Source: Toxonevra muliebris (Eukaryota > Arthropoda > Insecta > Diptera > Pallopteridae). Taken from it: DNA of 64,000 nt. The position numbers and the translations under genes are program-made. Below are positions 44,646 to 57,420 of this stretch, one piece after another (position 1 is the stretch's first letter; every line of letters starts with the position of its first letter). The notes under the pieces are model-generated. The model was not told where the DNA came from, ran no database searches, and worked only from the letters and a program-made list of their open reading frames with translations. The stretch covers positions 75,582,400 through 75,646,399 of the forward strand of contig OY829328.1 in NCBI GenBank assembly GCA_963691655.1, in the 5' to 3' direction.

Positions 44646-45559
44646 TATTTAAAAATATGGATCCATTTGCTATTTATTATAAAAATAGAATTTATTATTA
44701 TTCTATTGGATTTCGACATAGCTAGGCAGGTTCTTGAGATATTTCATGAATTAGGGGAAATAATAGTAAAAAAAAGGAATAGGCAACGTAATAGAAAATA
44801 GTAATGAAAAAAATAGTAAAAAAGTAGTGGATTATAGCAGTAGAAATAGTAGTGGAAAACGTAGTAGTAAAAAGAGTAGAAAATAGTATTACAATTTGTT
44901 GTAAAAAAGTGATAGAAATGGTTTACTACTACAAAAGCAACTTAAAAAGTATTAGAAAAATAGTAAAAAGGAGCTGGTAATAGTAGTGTAAATAATAGTA
45001 AAAAATAGTAGTAGAAAAAACTGTGAAAAAGTAGTAGAAAATAATAATAATTTGTAGAAGAATATAGTAAAACAGTGGTAGAAAGTATTAGTAGATAAAG
45101 TAGTAAAAAAGTAGTAGAAAATAAGAAAAAAATTTTGGAAAAAAGAAATTAAACTAGTAGTAGAAAATAGAAGTAGAGCATGTTGCAACACCCACTAATC
45201 CAACAAACTGAAAGAAATTTTTGAATCCGGTATTGACAAATAATACTTCCCTACTAAGATATCCCGTAATGAAAATTCAGGGTATATGGAAGGTGTCACA
45301 CCCACCCATTTTTTTGTTGTAGCATGGAATTGTTAATTCACGTTCTTGCACCAATTTTATTATGGTTCAGTTGAATTATACAAATAATATTACAGGAGGC
45401 TCTATATTCATATCAAAGACCATTCTTGAAATTATATCTAATCCATTTATCTAAAAATTTAAACCAATTATATATTTATTATAAATATAGAATTTGTTAT
45501 AGCGCCACGTATCGGAATTATCCATTGTTAAAACTGGTTGGACTCTTTGACACCACAAG

Positions 45560-45925
45560 ATCTTACAGTTTTAGATTTCATTTGATATAAGTTTTCGACA
45601 CAATTTTAGTCTGAATTTCGGTTTAAGTTTTGACCTAACATTTGATCTGAATTTGGTCTTAATTTGACCTCCGTTTGATTTAAGCTTTGATTTGATTTTT
45701 GTTCTCCTTTTGATCACAGTTTTGGTTTGATTTTCTTCTTTTTTTTTTGGTCTGAGATTTGGTGGGACTTTAATTTTTTCGGGATTTCGGTTTCTTTTTG
45801 AGTTGAGTTTTGGTTTAAAATTAAAGCCACAATTTTGACCTCAAGTTGGGTCTGATTTTTAGTCTGAATATGGTCTTCTTTTGATCTGAGTTTTAGTCTT
45901 AATTTTAGTTTAAACTTAGACTCTT
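45560..45925 (+). repeat. 12-bp-unit satellite array 3 (GGT orientation)
   Basis: Diverged TTTTAGTCTGAATTTCGGTT-like units over about 365 bp, directly following the TAG-rich repeat. Confidence 0.75.
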
Positions 45926-46407
45926 CAGAATACTAGATAGCAATTATTAATAAGTTTGGTAGATTCTTAGGATTGATAAAGGAAGCAGAGAACACAGTAC
46001 GATGGTTGTGAAGTGAGGTCTGAAGCTAAGAATACTTGCTATTCTAATCCAGAAGGCTTAATCCTGATAAGAATTTCTTACATTTCTATTTAAGGATAAA
46101 ATTAAAGTATTTAAAAAAACTGGCGAAAGTTTATTGGGTAGCAAAGGAAGAATGTTGAATGTTCAATTTTTTCGAAAACACCAAAGTTTTCAGAACCAAT
46201 GGATTGTGATAGAACTCGGCAAAAGAAAATTTTTACAGGTCCTCAGCGGGTTAAAAGTTTACGTCTCATTTTCTTTTTCCGCGGGCCCATTTCTAACAGA
46301 TTAAGTTTAACAAACCATAGCATAACTTGTTAGTTTTACATCAGAGCTTACTTATATGTTCAGGAATTTATAGTAGAATTTTCCGTAGAATATTTTCTTC
46401 CAATATA
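45926..46407. other. non-coding DNA
   Basis: Nothing recognised. Confidence 0.4.
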
Positions 46408-46500
46408 TTAACTCTTTGGCTCCCACCATTATGGGTCATTTGTACCTTTTTCGAAAAAAGTTACTTTTCTGATCGATTTCGAGGGATGATAGAGGGTTAA
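46408..46500. mobile_element. TTAA-bounded 93-bp mini-element
   Basis: TTAACTCTTTGGCTCCCACC at the left and, inverted, TTAACCCTCTATCATCCC at the right. It resembles the 9910-10612 terminus (TTAAACTCTTTCGGTGCC). Low complexity makes chance possible. Confidence 0.4.
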
Positions 46501-48757
46501 TATGTTCAAGAAATATGTTGCCCATTTAATTTTACTGTAGATCACTGAACAACAAAAATCTGTAAACTTGATTTTAGTAAAAATCAACGCAAATTCAAAT
46601 TTACACTTTTTATAAGTAGCCATCGTGGGTGCCTATGAAACAAAGTGCTCTTTTTGGATTGACTGGCTACATTAGAATGGCACACAATGCAATTACAAGA
46701 ACTTTACTATAAACGACCACTTAAGCTTACAGTACAATAATTTACTTGAACTAAATATGTATTCCTAAATTAAAAAAAAAATTATGTGTCTTCGTGCACT
46801 CACAGTAGAAGTGAAACTTTGTTGTTTATTTGAAAATTATTAGAAAACATTTATAACAAATTCTGTTGAAATTTTTGCAGTCTTCATCTCTCTATTTTGC
46901 TGTTGCTTTTCTTCTGTTGATACTCTTTATACTTAACGGCACAAACACTTCGTATTATACGTATATAACACAAGAGAGGAAGGTTCCGCTATACGCAATC
47001 AAGCAGAGGCAACTTAGTCGGCTCTCTCAACAAAGCACATGCGATAAAACTTCGAGAAGTCGATTCTCTGCTTGATTGTATGCAGCCGATCCCTATATGA
47101 TCTAGTTTGCTAAACACTAAAAACTTCGTTTCTTATTAGTATCGTAAGAGTGCAACAACAACGCGATTTCCGTTGCAAAATTTTCAATTTACCCTCGCTA
47201 AAGAAGTTTCACTTCAAAAATCTCAAGGATTTATAGCTGGATTGATTGTTTATCTATTGTACTTACATGCAACACTTAGGTTGGTTTGCCCTACCACCGA
47301 CCTTTCTCCAGTTGTATTCACTTAATTGTTGGCGAGTTATTTTGTTGATAATGATGATACTTTGAATACTTGCCAATAGCAAGTAGAAGGCGTACAAAAA
47401 CTACATACATACATTTTTTTATATCTTATATTTATGCGCATAATAAAATTAAAAATTTATAAATATTTTTAATGCTAATATTGATTTATTTTATACAATT
47501 TGTAATATAGTTTAATTTAAATATACAATTGCATTGATATAAATAGTAAATAAATGAATACTGGTCATGGCTGATTGACTGATTCCACTGGGCGTATTCA
47601 ATCATCATTTGGCGAAACTTCTGATTTGATCTGAACATTTAGATATTCTGAAGTGCAATTGAAATCTTCTGAAATCAATTTAAAATTTTTCTGAAATACT
47701 GTTGAAAAATATATAAAAAATAACTGAGACTAACATCCTTTGGCTGCTGGAATTACATAATCATTTACTTAGCCCCAGTGGAACAAACTTGATTGAAAAG
47801 CTCACTGGACAATGTTGGACTATTCAGCAACTAATAATGAACATGCATGTAGTTTATGTACATATAATTTATTTATGTAAATTTAAATATTTCCATTACA
47901 CATTTTCACAAACGCATTTCATATTTTAAATTATAACATTAAGCAAATATATAAATTAAAAGGCAATAATTTTACAAAAGTAGCAAAACAAATGAAATGA
48001 CAGTCAAACAAAAAAATATATATATATTAAAGAAAAAAAATAAAAATAAACTAAATGAATCAATGTGGCCAATTGAAAATTGTATATGTGTGTGTGTGTT
48101 TTTTTGTTATCAATTGCTGATAAGTTTTATAAATAGTTTATTTTACAATGAAATAACAAAGAATATTTAATTTCCAATTTTTTTTTTCTTTTTTTTTAAT
48201 ACCAAAGTTACATATAATTTCAATTGAAATTTTCATGTTTGTTGAACCAAATATGAATTTGGCACACACACACAATCACACCTAATTTTTGTCAAAGTCT
48301 AAACTAATAAATAGCATTTTTTTTTCAAATAAATTAAATGCATTTATTATTATTATTATTGCAATTACTATTAGTTATTATAATTGTGCAATGAATTGTT
48401 TTATTAATATTTTGTTATATTATAACAATAAAAACAACACAAACTTTTAACACACAAAATGTAAAAATAAATAATAAATTAATTATTTTAAATTATGCTT
48501 GTCAAATTATATATTCATATATGAAGATTTTTATCCTTTATTTTTTATGTATGAAAAATACAGAAATAATTAGCAAATAATAAAATCAATCAATTAAAAA
48601 TGAAAATCAAATGAATCGAATAAATGCTATTAACACTAATACCTAATTATATTTATAGAAATATAATTTCCTCTTTTTTTTTTTGGTTTTAGATTATCAT
48701 ATTAAGCGACAATGATCGATTTGATAGGTGGCAAATCAAGCAAAAAAAATTTTTAAA
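46501..48757. other. AT-rich non-coding DNA
   Basis: Very AT-rich with TTATTA, GT and poly-A/T runs. A hydrophobic frame at about 46866-47075 preceded by a TTTTTGCAG acceptor-like site has no ATG and is not called. No gene is recognised. Confidence 0.45.
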
Positions 48758-48829
48758 ATGGCTATAGGTTTTGGGGTTGAGAAAGGCTGATATTGCTAAA
48801 TTAAAAGATAGTAAATTATACTAAAATCC

Positions 48830-50630
48830 GAACTGAAGCTGGCCCAAAAAAAAGATCAAGACCCAGGCCAATCCCAAGGCTGAAACCTGATTAAAAAAAA
48901 CATCGAAATCCAGACCAAAACCAAAACTAAAACCTGACCAAATCAAAATCAGACCAAAACGAAGACTGAAATCTAACGCAAAACCAGATCGAAACCCAGA
49001 CCAAAGACAAGATTGAAGACTGATCAAAACCCAAATCAAAACCAAAACTGAAATCTAACAAAAAACTAGGTCAATATCTAGACTAAAGCCAAGATTGAAA
49101 CCTGATCAAAAACCAGATTAAAATCTCAACCAAAACCAAGATTAAAAGCATGAATGAAACTTGACAAAAAACCAGATTGAAGCCCAGACAAAAACCAAGA
49201 TTGAAACCTGACCAAAAACTTGACCGAAAATCTGACCAAAAACCTGACCAAAAACCAGATCAAAATCCAGACCAAAGCCAAGATTGAAGGCTAACCAAAA
49301 ACCAGATAAAGATACATGGCAAAACCAAGACTGAAAACGTACCAAAATCTATATGAAAACTTATACCAAAACCCAGACTGACACCTGACCAAAAACCAAG
49401 TCAAACCCTTGACCAAAATCCAGACTGAAACCTGACTAAAAATCAAATCAAATCCTAGGTTAAAACCCAGACTGAAATCAGACCAAAAAACCAAGCCAAA
49501 TCCCAGACTAAAACTAAGAACGAAACCTGACTAAAAACCAGATCAAATCCCAGACCAAAACCCACACTGAAACCTGACTGAAAACTAAATCAAGTTCCTG
49601 ACCAATACCCAGACAGAAACCTGACAAAAATCCAAGTCAAATCCCAGGCCAAAACCCGGACTGAAACCTGACTAAAAACCAAGTCAAATCCCAGTCCAAA
49701 ACCCGGACTGAAACCTGACTAAAAACCTGATCAAAATCCAGGCCAAAGTCACGATTGAAGCCTGACCAAGAACCAAATCAAAATCCTGACCAAAACCCGG
49801 ACTGAAACCTGACTAAAAACCTGATCAAAATCCAGGTCAAAGTCAAGATTGAAGCCTGACCAAGAACCAAATCAAAATCCTGACCAAAACCCAGACTGAA
49901 ACCTGACTAAAAACTAAGTCAAATCCCAGACCGAAACCCAGACTAAAACCTGACCAAAAACTAAATCCAATCCCAGGCCGAAACCAAGACTGAAACCTGA
50001 CCAAAAACCAAATCAATTTCCACAACAAAACTCAAACTGAAACCAGATCAAATCCCAGATAGAAATCAAGACTGAAACCTGACCAAAAACCAAATCAAAA
50101 CTTAGAAAAAACTTCAATTTATACAAAATTCAATCCGACTATAACTTAAACCAATTTTAGAACAGAATTTAGTTCGATTTCAGATCAAATTGCGGATCGA
50201 AAGGCAGACGAAATTTAGATCCTACCAATTTTAGATCAAAACTCATACCAAATTCGATCTAAAATTCAAGCTAAATTCAGATCAAATTTTAAGTAAGAAT
50301 CAAACCAAAATTCAGACCAAGGTCAGGTTAAAACTCAGACCAATCGCAAACACATTTCAAAACAAAATTCCGGCCAGATCAAATTGAAATCCAAAATTCA
50401 GACCAAACTCAGATCAAAAGTCATATTAACTTCAGACCAATTTAGGACCAAAGTTTAGATTAAAATTCAGAATAAATTCTGGCTACAGCTCAGTCAAAAT
50501 TCGGAGTAAAAATCAGACCAAAATTCAAACTAAAATTTAAAGAAAATTAAGATCGAAATACAAACCAAATTTCAAAACAAAATATAGGCCAAACTTCAGA
50601 TCGAAATTTAAATCAAATTTAAATTTCGAT
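48830..50630 (-). repeat. 12-bp-unit satellite array 4 (ACC orientation, ~47-bp higher-order unit)
   Basis: From 48830 to about 50100 the array repeats about every 47 bp: GGACTGAAACCTGACTAAAA, then ACCAAGTCAAATCCCAGTCC and AAAACCC (clear copies near 49590-49740 and 49800-49980). After 50100 the simple ~12-bp form returns (AAATTCAGACCAAACTCAGA). Minus-strand ORFs of Phe/Gly/Trp-rich repeats are artefacts. Confidence 0.9.
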
Positions 50631-50639
50631 GGATTGGCT

Positions 50640-51269
50640 CTAGGTTAGGACAAATCCGTCTTTGAATTTCGTTTTGAACATTATCATTAATTCTTGCTAG
50701 GTAATGATTGTGGAACTGACAATATCCCGACCTGTATGCTGTCATGATGTTTAATGAATCTCTTCTTTCACAAAGATGAATGAGTCTCTACTTCTTCTCT
50801 CCTAGATATGATGGATGAGATCTTGAAGAATTTTCATAGCATTGCATTTGGCTTCTGAACAAAATCATCACATCTTTCACAATCCCAAGACAATTATGAA
50901 CAGGTGAGACTAAAAACTATGAGCGCACATCATCATTGAATACAGATTCTTCTTTCTTGACTGGACGCCATTTATATGACCAGGCTACGGTCCCGTGGGC
51001 CAGCATCGGCACTGCGTCCCACAGAGGTCCGGCTTCACACAAAGTGCGGAAAAAATTATATAAGGAATCATCCGAACGCAAAGATTTCTGGCTTAAGCCA
51101 CTCTTAGATCGTAGGGGAGGGGGGGGGGGGGATATGAAAAAACTGCAATAATTGGTCCGCTGGCACGCCTACACATTTTACAGCAGGAAAACTGAAGTAG
51201 TTTCAAGATCTGTTGCAGTCAAGATATCGAAATATAAAAATACTTTCTTAATGATGTGTTCTAATCTAA
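50640..51269. other. spacer between arrays
   Basis: A more complex, GC-richer stretch with a G run at 51118-51130. The short ORF at 50936-51151 has no known motif. Nothing recognised. Confidence 0.4.
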
Positions 51270-52230
51270 TTTTTTGGACCCAGTTTTACTGAATTTTGTC
51301 TGCTTATGGTCTAAATTTGGTCTTAATTGTGATTAGATTTTTGGTCTAGTTTGGTAAGATTTCTGGTCTAATTTTCTGGTCACAATTTTACTCTGAATTT
51401 GGTCGACTTATGATCTAAATTTGGTCTTAATTGTGTTTCGATTTCTCGTCTGATATTGTGGTCCCGATTTTACTTTGAATTTGGTCGACTTATGGTCTAA
51501 ACTTTATCTTAATTGTGGTTTTATTTTTGGTCTAAGTTTGGTACGATTTCTGGTCCTAATTCTATTTTAAATTTGGTCTACTTATGGTCTACATTTGGTT
51601 TCGATTATGGTTTGATTTTTGTTAAAAATTTTGGTACAATTTCTGGTCTGATTTTTCGGCCCCAATTTTACTTTGAATTTGGTTCAAATTTGGTTCAAAT
51701 TTGGTGTGAAATTTGGTGTGACTTAACTCTCAAATTGGTCTGCGTATGGTCTAAATTTAGTCTTAATTGTCGAGCGATTTGTGATCTGAATTTTGGTTTG
51801 ATTTTGCTCTAAATTTTCGTCTGATTTCTGTTCTAACTTTGGTTTGAGTTTTGAATTAGATTTATTGTTTGAATTTCAATTTGAGTTCTGGTCTTACTCA
51901 TGGTTTGATTTTTGGCCTGAATTCTGTTCCGTTCTTGAACTGAACTTCAGATCGAAATTTAAATCAAATTTAGGCCAAAATTTATACCAAATCCAAATAA
52001 AACTCTGATTATAATTCAAAGCAAACTCAAACTAAATTTATAACTAAATTCAGACCGAATTTAGACCAAATTGCAGATCGACAAACAAATTTTAGACCAA
52101 AAATCATACCAAATTCAAGCCAAAACTGAAACCAAATTCAGAGGAAGAAGGCCGAAACTCATCTTAAAAGACAAAAAAGACAGTACAAAATTTAGACCAA
52201 AAACTAGACCTAAAATATGACTAGAAGAGT
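51270..52230. repeat. 12-bp-unit satellite array 5 (GGT then ACC orientation)
   Basis: 51270-51930 is in GGT orientation (ATTTGGTCGACTTATGGTCT units). From about 51940 it turns to ACC orientation (AAATTTAGACCAAATTGCAG). Adjacent opposite orientations make an inverted arrangement. Confidence 0.85.
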
Positions 52231-52394
52231 CAAAAGTTAGACCTATAACCATTGTTAAATTTTCCCAAATGTGCGAGCCGGAAATTTCAGATTTAATGTC
52301 GTCCAAGTGTATCTACAATTGAACAGTTGAACTGTAGAACATTTTCGGAAGATTATAAACAATTATATTTTTGGAAGGGGTTGCAATCGCCATA

Positions 52395-52417
52395 GCACTG
52401 CTACGGATCCGCCACTG
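52395..52417 (-). repeat. hAT-like terminus near the right edge of array 5
   Basis: Read on the minus strand: CAGTGGCGGATCCGTAGCAG. A CAGTGGCGG start is a common hAT end. A degenerate partner may lie near 48758 (ATGGCTATAGG...), but no 8-bp duplication was found. Confidence 0.4.
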
Positions 52418-53336
52418 TTCTCAGCACAAAAGTCAACAAGAAAACAGTACGCCTGATGTATGAACAACGAGCATGAAAAATTAATCACCAGTTCGGGGTT
52501 GAGAGATCTTAGGCTTTCCTTCTTCTTATACCTCCCTCACAGTTCTTTCCTGCCTATCTCTCTACTCGCTTATACTGGCTCTATCCCGGGTATAGTATGA
52601 ACAATGGTCATTGAGACTGAGTGCTTTGGTTTAGTCTAACCCACCCTCAACTCTAAACTCTAGACTGGATACCAATCAAAATAATAATTTTTCGACACGA
52701 TAATTAAAGTCTTGAAAACAGCCTACCTAGAGCCATGCATTATAAACTTAAAGTATATAGAAGTTATTATGTAGATCATGATAAACTCTTAAACTTAAGA
52801 AATAGAGCAATGATGTAGAGTAAGTTGTATACATAAGTGTATGTGCCAAGGAGCAACGTCAAGATGAAAATCAAATTAAGTTTACTGCACTTAAACTAAA
52901 ACTCAAACAGAGAACATTGCACTCTAATATAAACACGCATATCCTACTTTACACATACATACATACATACATATGTACTTATCACACATACATAAATACA
53001 TATCTACTCAACACAGTTAGAGCGGTAATTTTGCATTTCAGTCAAAAACTTTCAAAAAGTGAAACGAATAACTTACATATTCTCCTTAAAAAAAACACAA
53101 AATAAGCTTAGAAACTTTTACTACGGAAATGTAACGCTTCTCATTGTCAGCGCGGCAGTCAGCAAGAAGAAAATGGCGTCGGTTGTTGTCGTTCGTTCGT
53201 CTTTTTAACGGAAATGAGAACTTACTTAGTTTCAGAGTGTAGGACTAAATAGCAAAAACATTTTAAAATAGCACAAGAGTAGAAGAAGTGAAGCGAACTT
53301 CGGGAACTGGGTGTACTAATATCTAGGCATGGGTGT

Positions 53337-53369
<33 letters not shown>

Positions 53370-54046
53370 TAAGGAAGTGTATGAGTTTGTTAGAAAACGT
53401 CTGTGTATGCATGTGCTTGCTACATTTAAAGGGCAACAAAGTGTTTGCGAATGTTTAGAAGTGCATGATTTATTATAGTTCATTTTAGATTACACACACA
53501 CACACACACACTCGCATCCACACACTTGTGCATTCTGTGAGAAACTTACAACTTCAACTAAAAACTTGTAACTAAAAACACTTATGTGTGTGTGTAGATA
53601 CTCGATAAGTTAACATAACGAAGTTCATTGCAGCGTAATCGATTAAATTGTTAAGATTCACTGATAAAATTCGATGTATTATTTTACATTTTTCTGGTGT
53701 ATACAGAGCACTAGTTGATTTACAAGTTGAGGGTAGAGCAAAGGCGGTGTGGCGGGGTTAGATATTTGCCTTCCAGCAAAAAGTTTTATTATTCGAGATA
53801 AACAATCTTAGCACCTGAGATTTAAACAATTAATCGGGAAGGAAAGATTTATAAGCCCAAACTTCTTGTCCCTCCGTCCCTTGAAACCGATAGTTATTAG
53901 TCGTTTTCGTCGACCTATTAAGAAGAATTTTTACGAATTGTACTAGGGCTTTGAACCGTATCTAATATTAAGCTAAAATACTGAAAGAGATATTTAGAAA
54001 GAAGATGCTGGTATAATATTTAATGCACTTTAGGCGAGTGACACTT
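52418..54046. other. non-coding DNA with CATA, GT and CA microsatellites
   Basis: A CATA run at about 52951-52972, a GT run at about 53334-53371 and a CA run at about 53493-53511. No gene is recognised. Confidence 0.5.
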
Positions 54047-55930
54047 TATACCAAAAGTCAGAAAAAATTTAGACCAAAACTTATACCAAAATTCAGAGCT
54101 AAAGCAGTCTGAAAATAAAACCAAAAATTAGACAACAAACCAAACCAAAATTCATTAAGTATTTCAAACCAGAATTCCTTCACAGTTTAGACCAAACTTC
54201 TATCCAAAATTTAGGCCAAACGCCAGACTAAATTCCAAGTAAAAGCAGCCCAAGAATCGAACTTATATTCGACCAAAAATCGCCCCAAAAACTAGGTCAA
54301 AATTCAGACTAAAATCTCAAGCCGAAAATCAGATCGAAATTCAGAGCAAAAGCAGTCCAAAATTTAGACCAAAAATAAAAGTAAAACATTCAAGTCAAAA
54401 TTCGTAACGAATCCTGACCGAAATTCGAAATAAATTCCGACCAAAATACGAAACAAATTTAGATCAAAATTCGAAACAAATTCAGACCAAAATTCGAAAC
54501 AAATTCAGACCAAAATTCGAAACAAATTCAGACCAAAATACAAGACAAATTTAGATCAAAAATGGAAACAAATTCAGACCAAAATTCGAAACAAATTCAG
54601 ACCAAAATTCGATACAAATTCAGACCAAAACTCGAAACAAATTCAGACCCAAATACAAAACAAATTCAGACCAAAATTCGAAACAAATTCAGACCAAAAT
54701 AAAAAAACAAATTCAGACCAAAATTCGCAATGAGACAGAATCTCAGACCAAGTTACATGCTAAATTTCAAACCAAAAATTAGGTCTAAACTCAACCAAGA
54801 GCATAGGTGAAAAAATAGACTAAATCCTAGATCAAATTTAGACCAAAAATCAGATCGAAAAAAAACCAAAAATGTATTAAAAAATTTAACCGAAAAAAGG
54901 CCAGAAATTAAATCAAAACTAAAATTAGGCATAAACAGACCATAAATTTAACCCAAATTCAAACAAAAAATTAGATTTTGGTATGAGGTTTAATTTGAAT
55001 TTCGATTTAAATTTTTTTCTAAATTTTTGGTCTAAATTTAAGGTCCATTTGGTCTGAGATTTGGTCCAAACATGGGTTTAAGTTTTAATTGAAATTTAAG
55101 AGCCTGGATTTGGTTTGAGTTTTGATCTCAATTCTGAGTTTAGCCTGAATTTGACCTAAGTTCTGGTATGAGTTCGAGTCTAAGTTTTAGCTTTTTTTTA
55201 GTTTAGTTAATTTTAGTTTTACTTTGCATCCGATTTGGGTCTGAAGTTTGTTCAAAGTTTTACTCTGAATTTTGGATTGAATTTTAATCTGATTTGTATT
55301 CTAAATGTTGGTCTGATTTTTTGTTTGAATTTTGGTTTAATTTCTGGTTTGAGTTTTGGTCTAATTTCTGGTTTGAATTTTGGTCTAATTTCTGGTTTGA
55401 ATTTTGGTCTAATTTCTGGTTTGAAAATTTTGGTCTAATTTCTGGTTTGAATTTTGGTCTAATTTCTGGTTTGAATTTTGGTCTAATTTCTGGTTTGAAT
55501 TTTGGTCTAATTTCTGGTTTGAATTTTGGTCTAATTTCTGGTTTGAATTTTGGTCTAATTTCTGGTTTGAATTTTGGTCTAATTTCTGGTTTGAATTTTG
55601 GTCTAATTTCTGGTTTGAATTTTGGTCTAATTTCTGGTTTGAATTTTGGTCTAATTTCTGGTTTGAATTTTGGTCTAATTTCTGGTTTGAAAATTTTGGT
55701 CTAATTTCTGGTTTGAATTTTGGTCTGATTTCTGGTTTGAATTTTGGTCTAAATTCTGTTTTTTGTTTTAATTTAGTCTAATTTTTTGGCATGTTTTCAG
55801 TTTTTTTTTTCAATCTGATTTTAAGATTGAATTTGATTTATGATTTTTCCGGTTTTTTGACCAGTGTTTTGACATGAATTTTTTTTCTGAAGTTGGTTTG
55901 AAATTTAGAATCAAATTAGATCTGGGTTTT
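54047..55930. repeat. 12-bp-unit satellite array 6 (ACC then GGT orientation)
   Basis: 54047-54965 is ACC-oriented, with a clear 24-bp form near 54440-54720 (AAATTCAGACCAAAATTCGA + AACA). 54965-55930 is GGT-oriented. The two halves are therefore roughly complementary arms. The 24-bp array within it is listed separately. Confidence 0.9.
55322..55758 (+). repeat. homogeneous 24-bp tandem array, about 18 copies
   Basis: Unit GGTTTGAATTTTGGTCTAAT + TTCT, i.e. two 12-bp halves of the family. Nearly identical copies. A 26-bp variant (extra AA) occurs at about 55423 and again 266 bp later at 55689. The ORFs across it (FGLISGLN and FWSNFWFE repeats) exist only because 24 is a multiple of 3. Confidence 0.97.
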
Positions 55931-57420
55931 GGTCAAAGTTTTCATCCTTTCTACTTCTCTTTGTCAATTACAAAAAGACCACCACTTTATCACATCCTTA
56001 AGCTAATTAAATATATTAAAATAAAAAATATTAGAAAAAAATTTAATTTTATTAAAAAGCAAAACCTCTTCAAAAACAAAAAAAAAAACTATAAAAAATT
56101 TCCCAAGCTTTTTTCTATACACATATATAAATACAAAAACCACTTGGCAGTCAAAAGAAGCTGATGCACTTCACTTTATACTACTGCAATATTTTAATTG
56201 AATTTGTTACTAATTTGTAACTAAAGTGTATACAAAATGATAAAAAAATAAAAAAAAAATTAAATAAAAACTTTTATAATAATGCATATTCAACACAAAC
56301 TCAACACTTTGCTTGGCTCTATCTCACTTGCTTTTGCGCCCATACAAATCCCTTTCTCTACGCATACACAGATATACTTTCACACACACATACACACACA
56401 TTTTATCATTCTCGAAATATCCGCCTTAATTAAATTTAAATGACTTTAAAGGCATCCTGTGTTAAAGTGGTAATTTCAAGCAATTGATAAAACGATTAAA
56501 GATACAAGAGAAGATGATAATGATGATGATGATGATAATGATGATAATGATGTTGATGATGTTGATGGTGGATGTCGGTGGATGATTTGGATTTTGAATA
56601 GAACTGAGCTAGCTGATGGTGATTTGGGCTATTTCCTGGTAAGGTATGGATGGCATTGGTGATGATGGTCATGAGCTGGCACAAGTTTTCACAATATTTT
56701 CTAATGCCTTTACTACCAACACTAACTACTTCATACACACATACAGACATACCCGTATACATTCTATAGATTCCTGTGGTTTACCAACAAAAATGCCAAG
56801 CTAACAATATTCAACTGTATAATGTTGGAGGGGAAAAACGATGACAACAACAATGCAGAACATTAGTGATCATTGCCATCATGATGATGACGATGAAGCT
56901 GATGACTAGAACAAAGCTATTTTATGCTCCTTCTTCTGCTGCTTGAGACTAAGCTTCTTCTTCCTTTACTACTACTACTACTTACTTTTGCTGCTACTTT
57001 AATTTGTGCAATACTTTTGTCATCCAAAAGTATTACGTACTAAGCAGATACTGTATCTCTCTCTCTCTGTCTATCTCTGCTCCTTTATATATATGCATCT
57101 CTGTCTCTTTGCTAACTATCATTATAGCTAGCGTGGCCGTTGTATGTGGTGTTTTCTCTATATGCCCTGTTTAAATACTTGAAATTTTGTTGTCGCAAGA
57201 ACTTTGGCAATAAAATTTGTCTAAAGTGATTTTACAACATTAAATGTTACATTATTTGCCAGAAACAAAAAAGCAAAAATAACAAAAACAAAAAAAAAAA
57301 AAAAAACAAAAAAACTGAAGCGCAAACAAAAACTAAAACAAAAGTAAAAATAAAAAAAAAAATAACAAAAATCTCAAACCAATATCATCAGCACCATCAT
57401 CATTCACCATCACTATCCCA
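55931..57420. other. non-coding DNA with GAT and TC microsatellites
   Basis: A GATGAT run (about 56514-56575), a TC run (about 57055-57068) and poly-A (about 57290-57307). The His-rich minus-strand ORF is the GAT run translated. No gene is recognised. Confidence 0.5.

Larger units (their letters stand above)
42873..45535 (+). repeat. TAG-rich dispersed repeat, copy 2, split by a mariner
   Basis: Begins TACTAGCTGACCCGGCAGAC and follows the same order of motifs as the inverted copy at 3715-4862. A ~240-bp part, from TATTTAAAAATATGGATCC to GTAGAAAATA, is present twice, exactly on either side of the mariner. A third diverged copy of its first ~100 bp follows near 45405-45535. The TAGTAGAAA tract (44880-45180) and CACACCCACCC end are shared with copy 1. 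Non-coding. Confidence 0.75.

Noticed and set aside
46866..47075. Possible exon for a small secreted peptide
   Set aside because: A good acceptor-like TTTTTGCAG precedes a hydrophobic segment, but the frame lacks an ATG, shows no processing sites or homology, and no donor exon is visible.
48821..50028. Minus-strand Phe/Gly/Leu/Trp-rich ORFs
   Set aside because: They are translations of the ~47-bp satellite array, with no conserved frame between units.
55235..55704. Overlapping ORFs with FGLISGLN and FWSNFWFE repeats
   Set aside because: They follow the 24-bp array, whose length is divisible by 3. Two frames are open at once and there is no start, signal or domain.
56496..56762. His-rich minus-strand ORF
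   Set aside because: GAT microsatellite translated; no conserved context.
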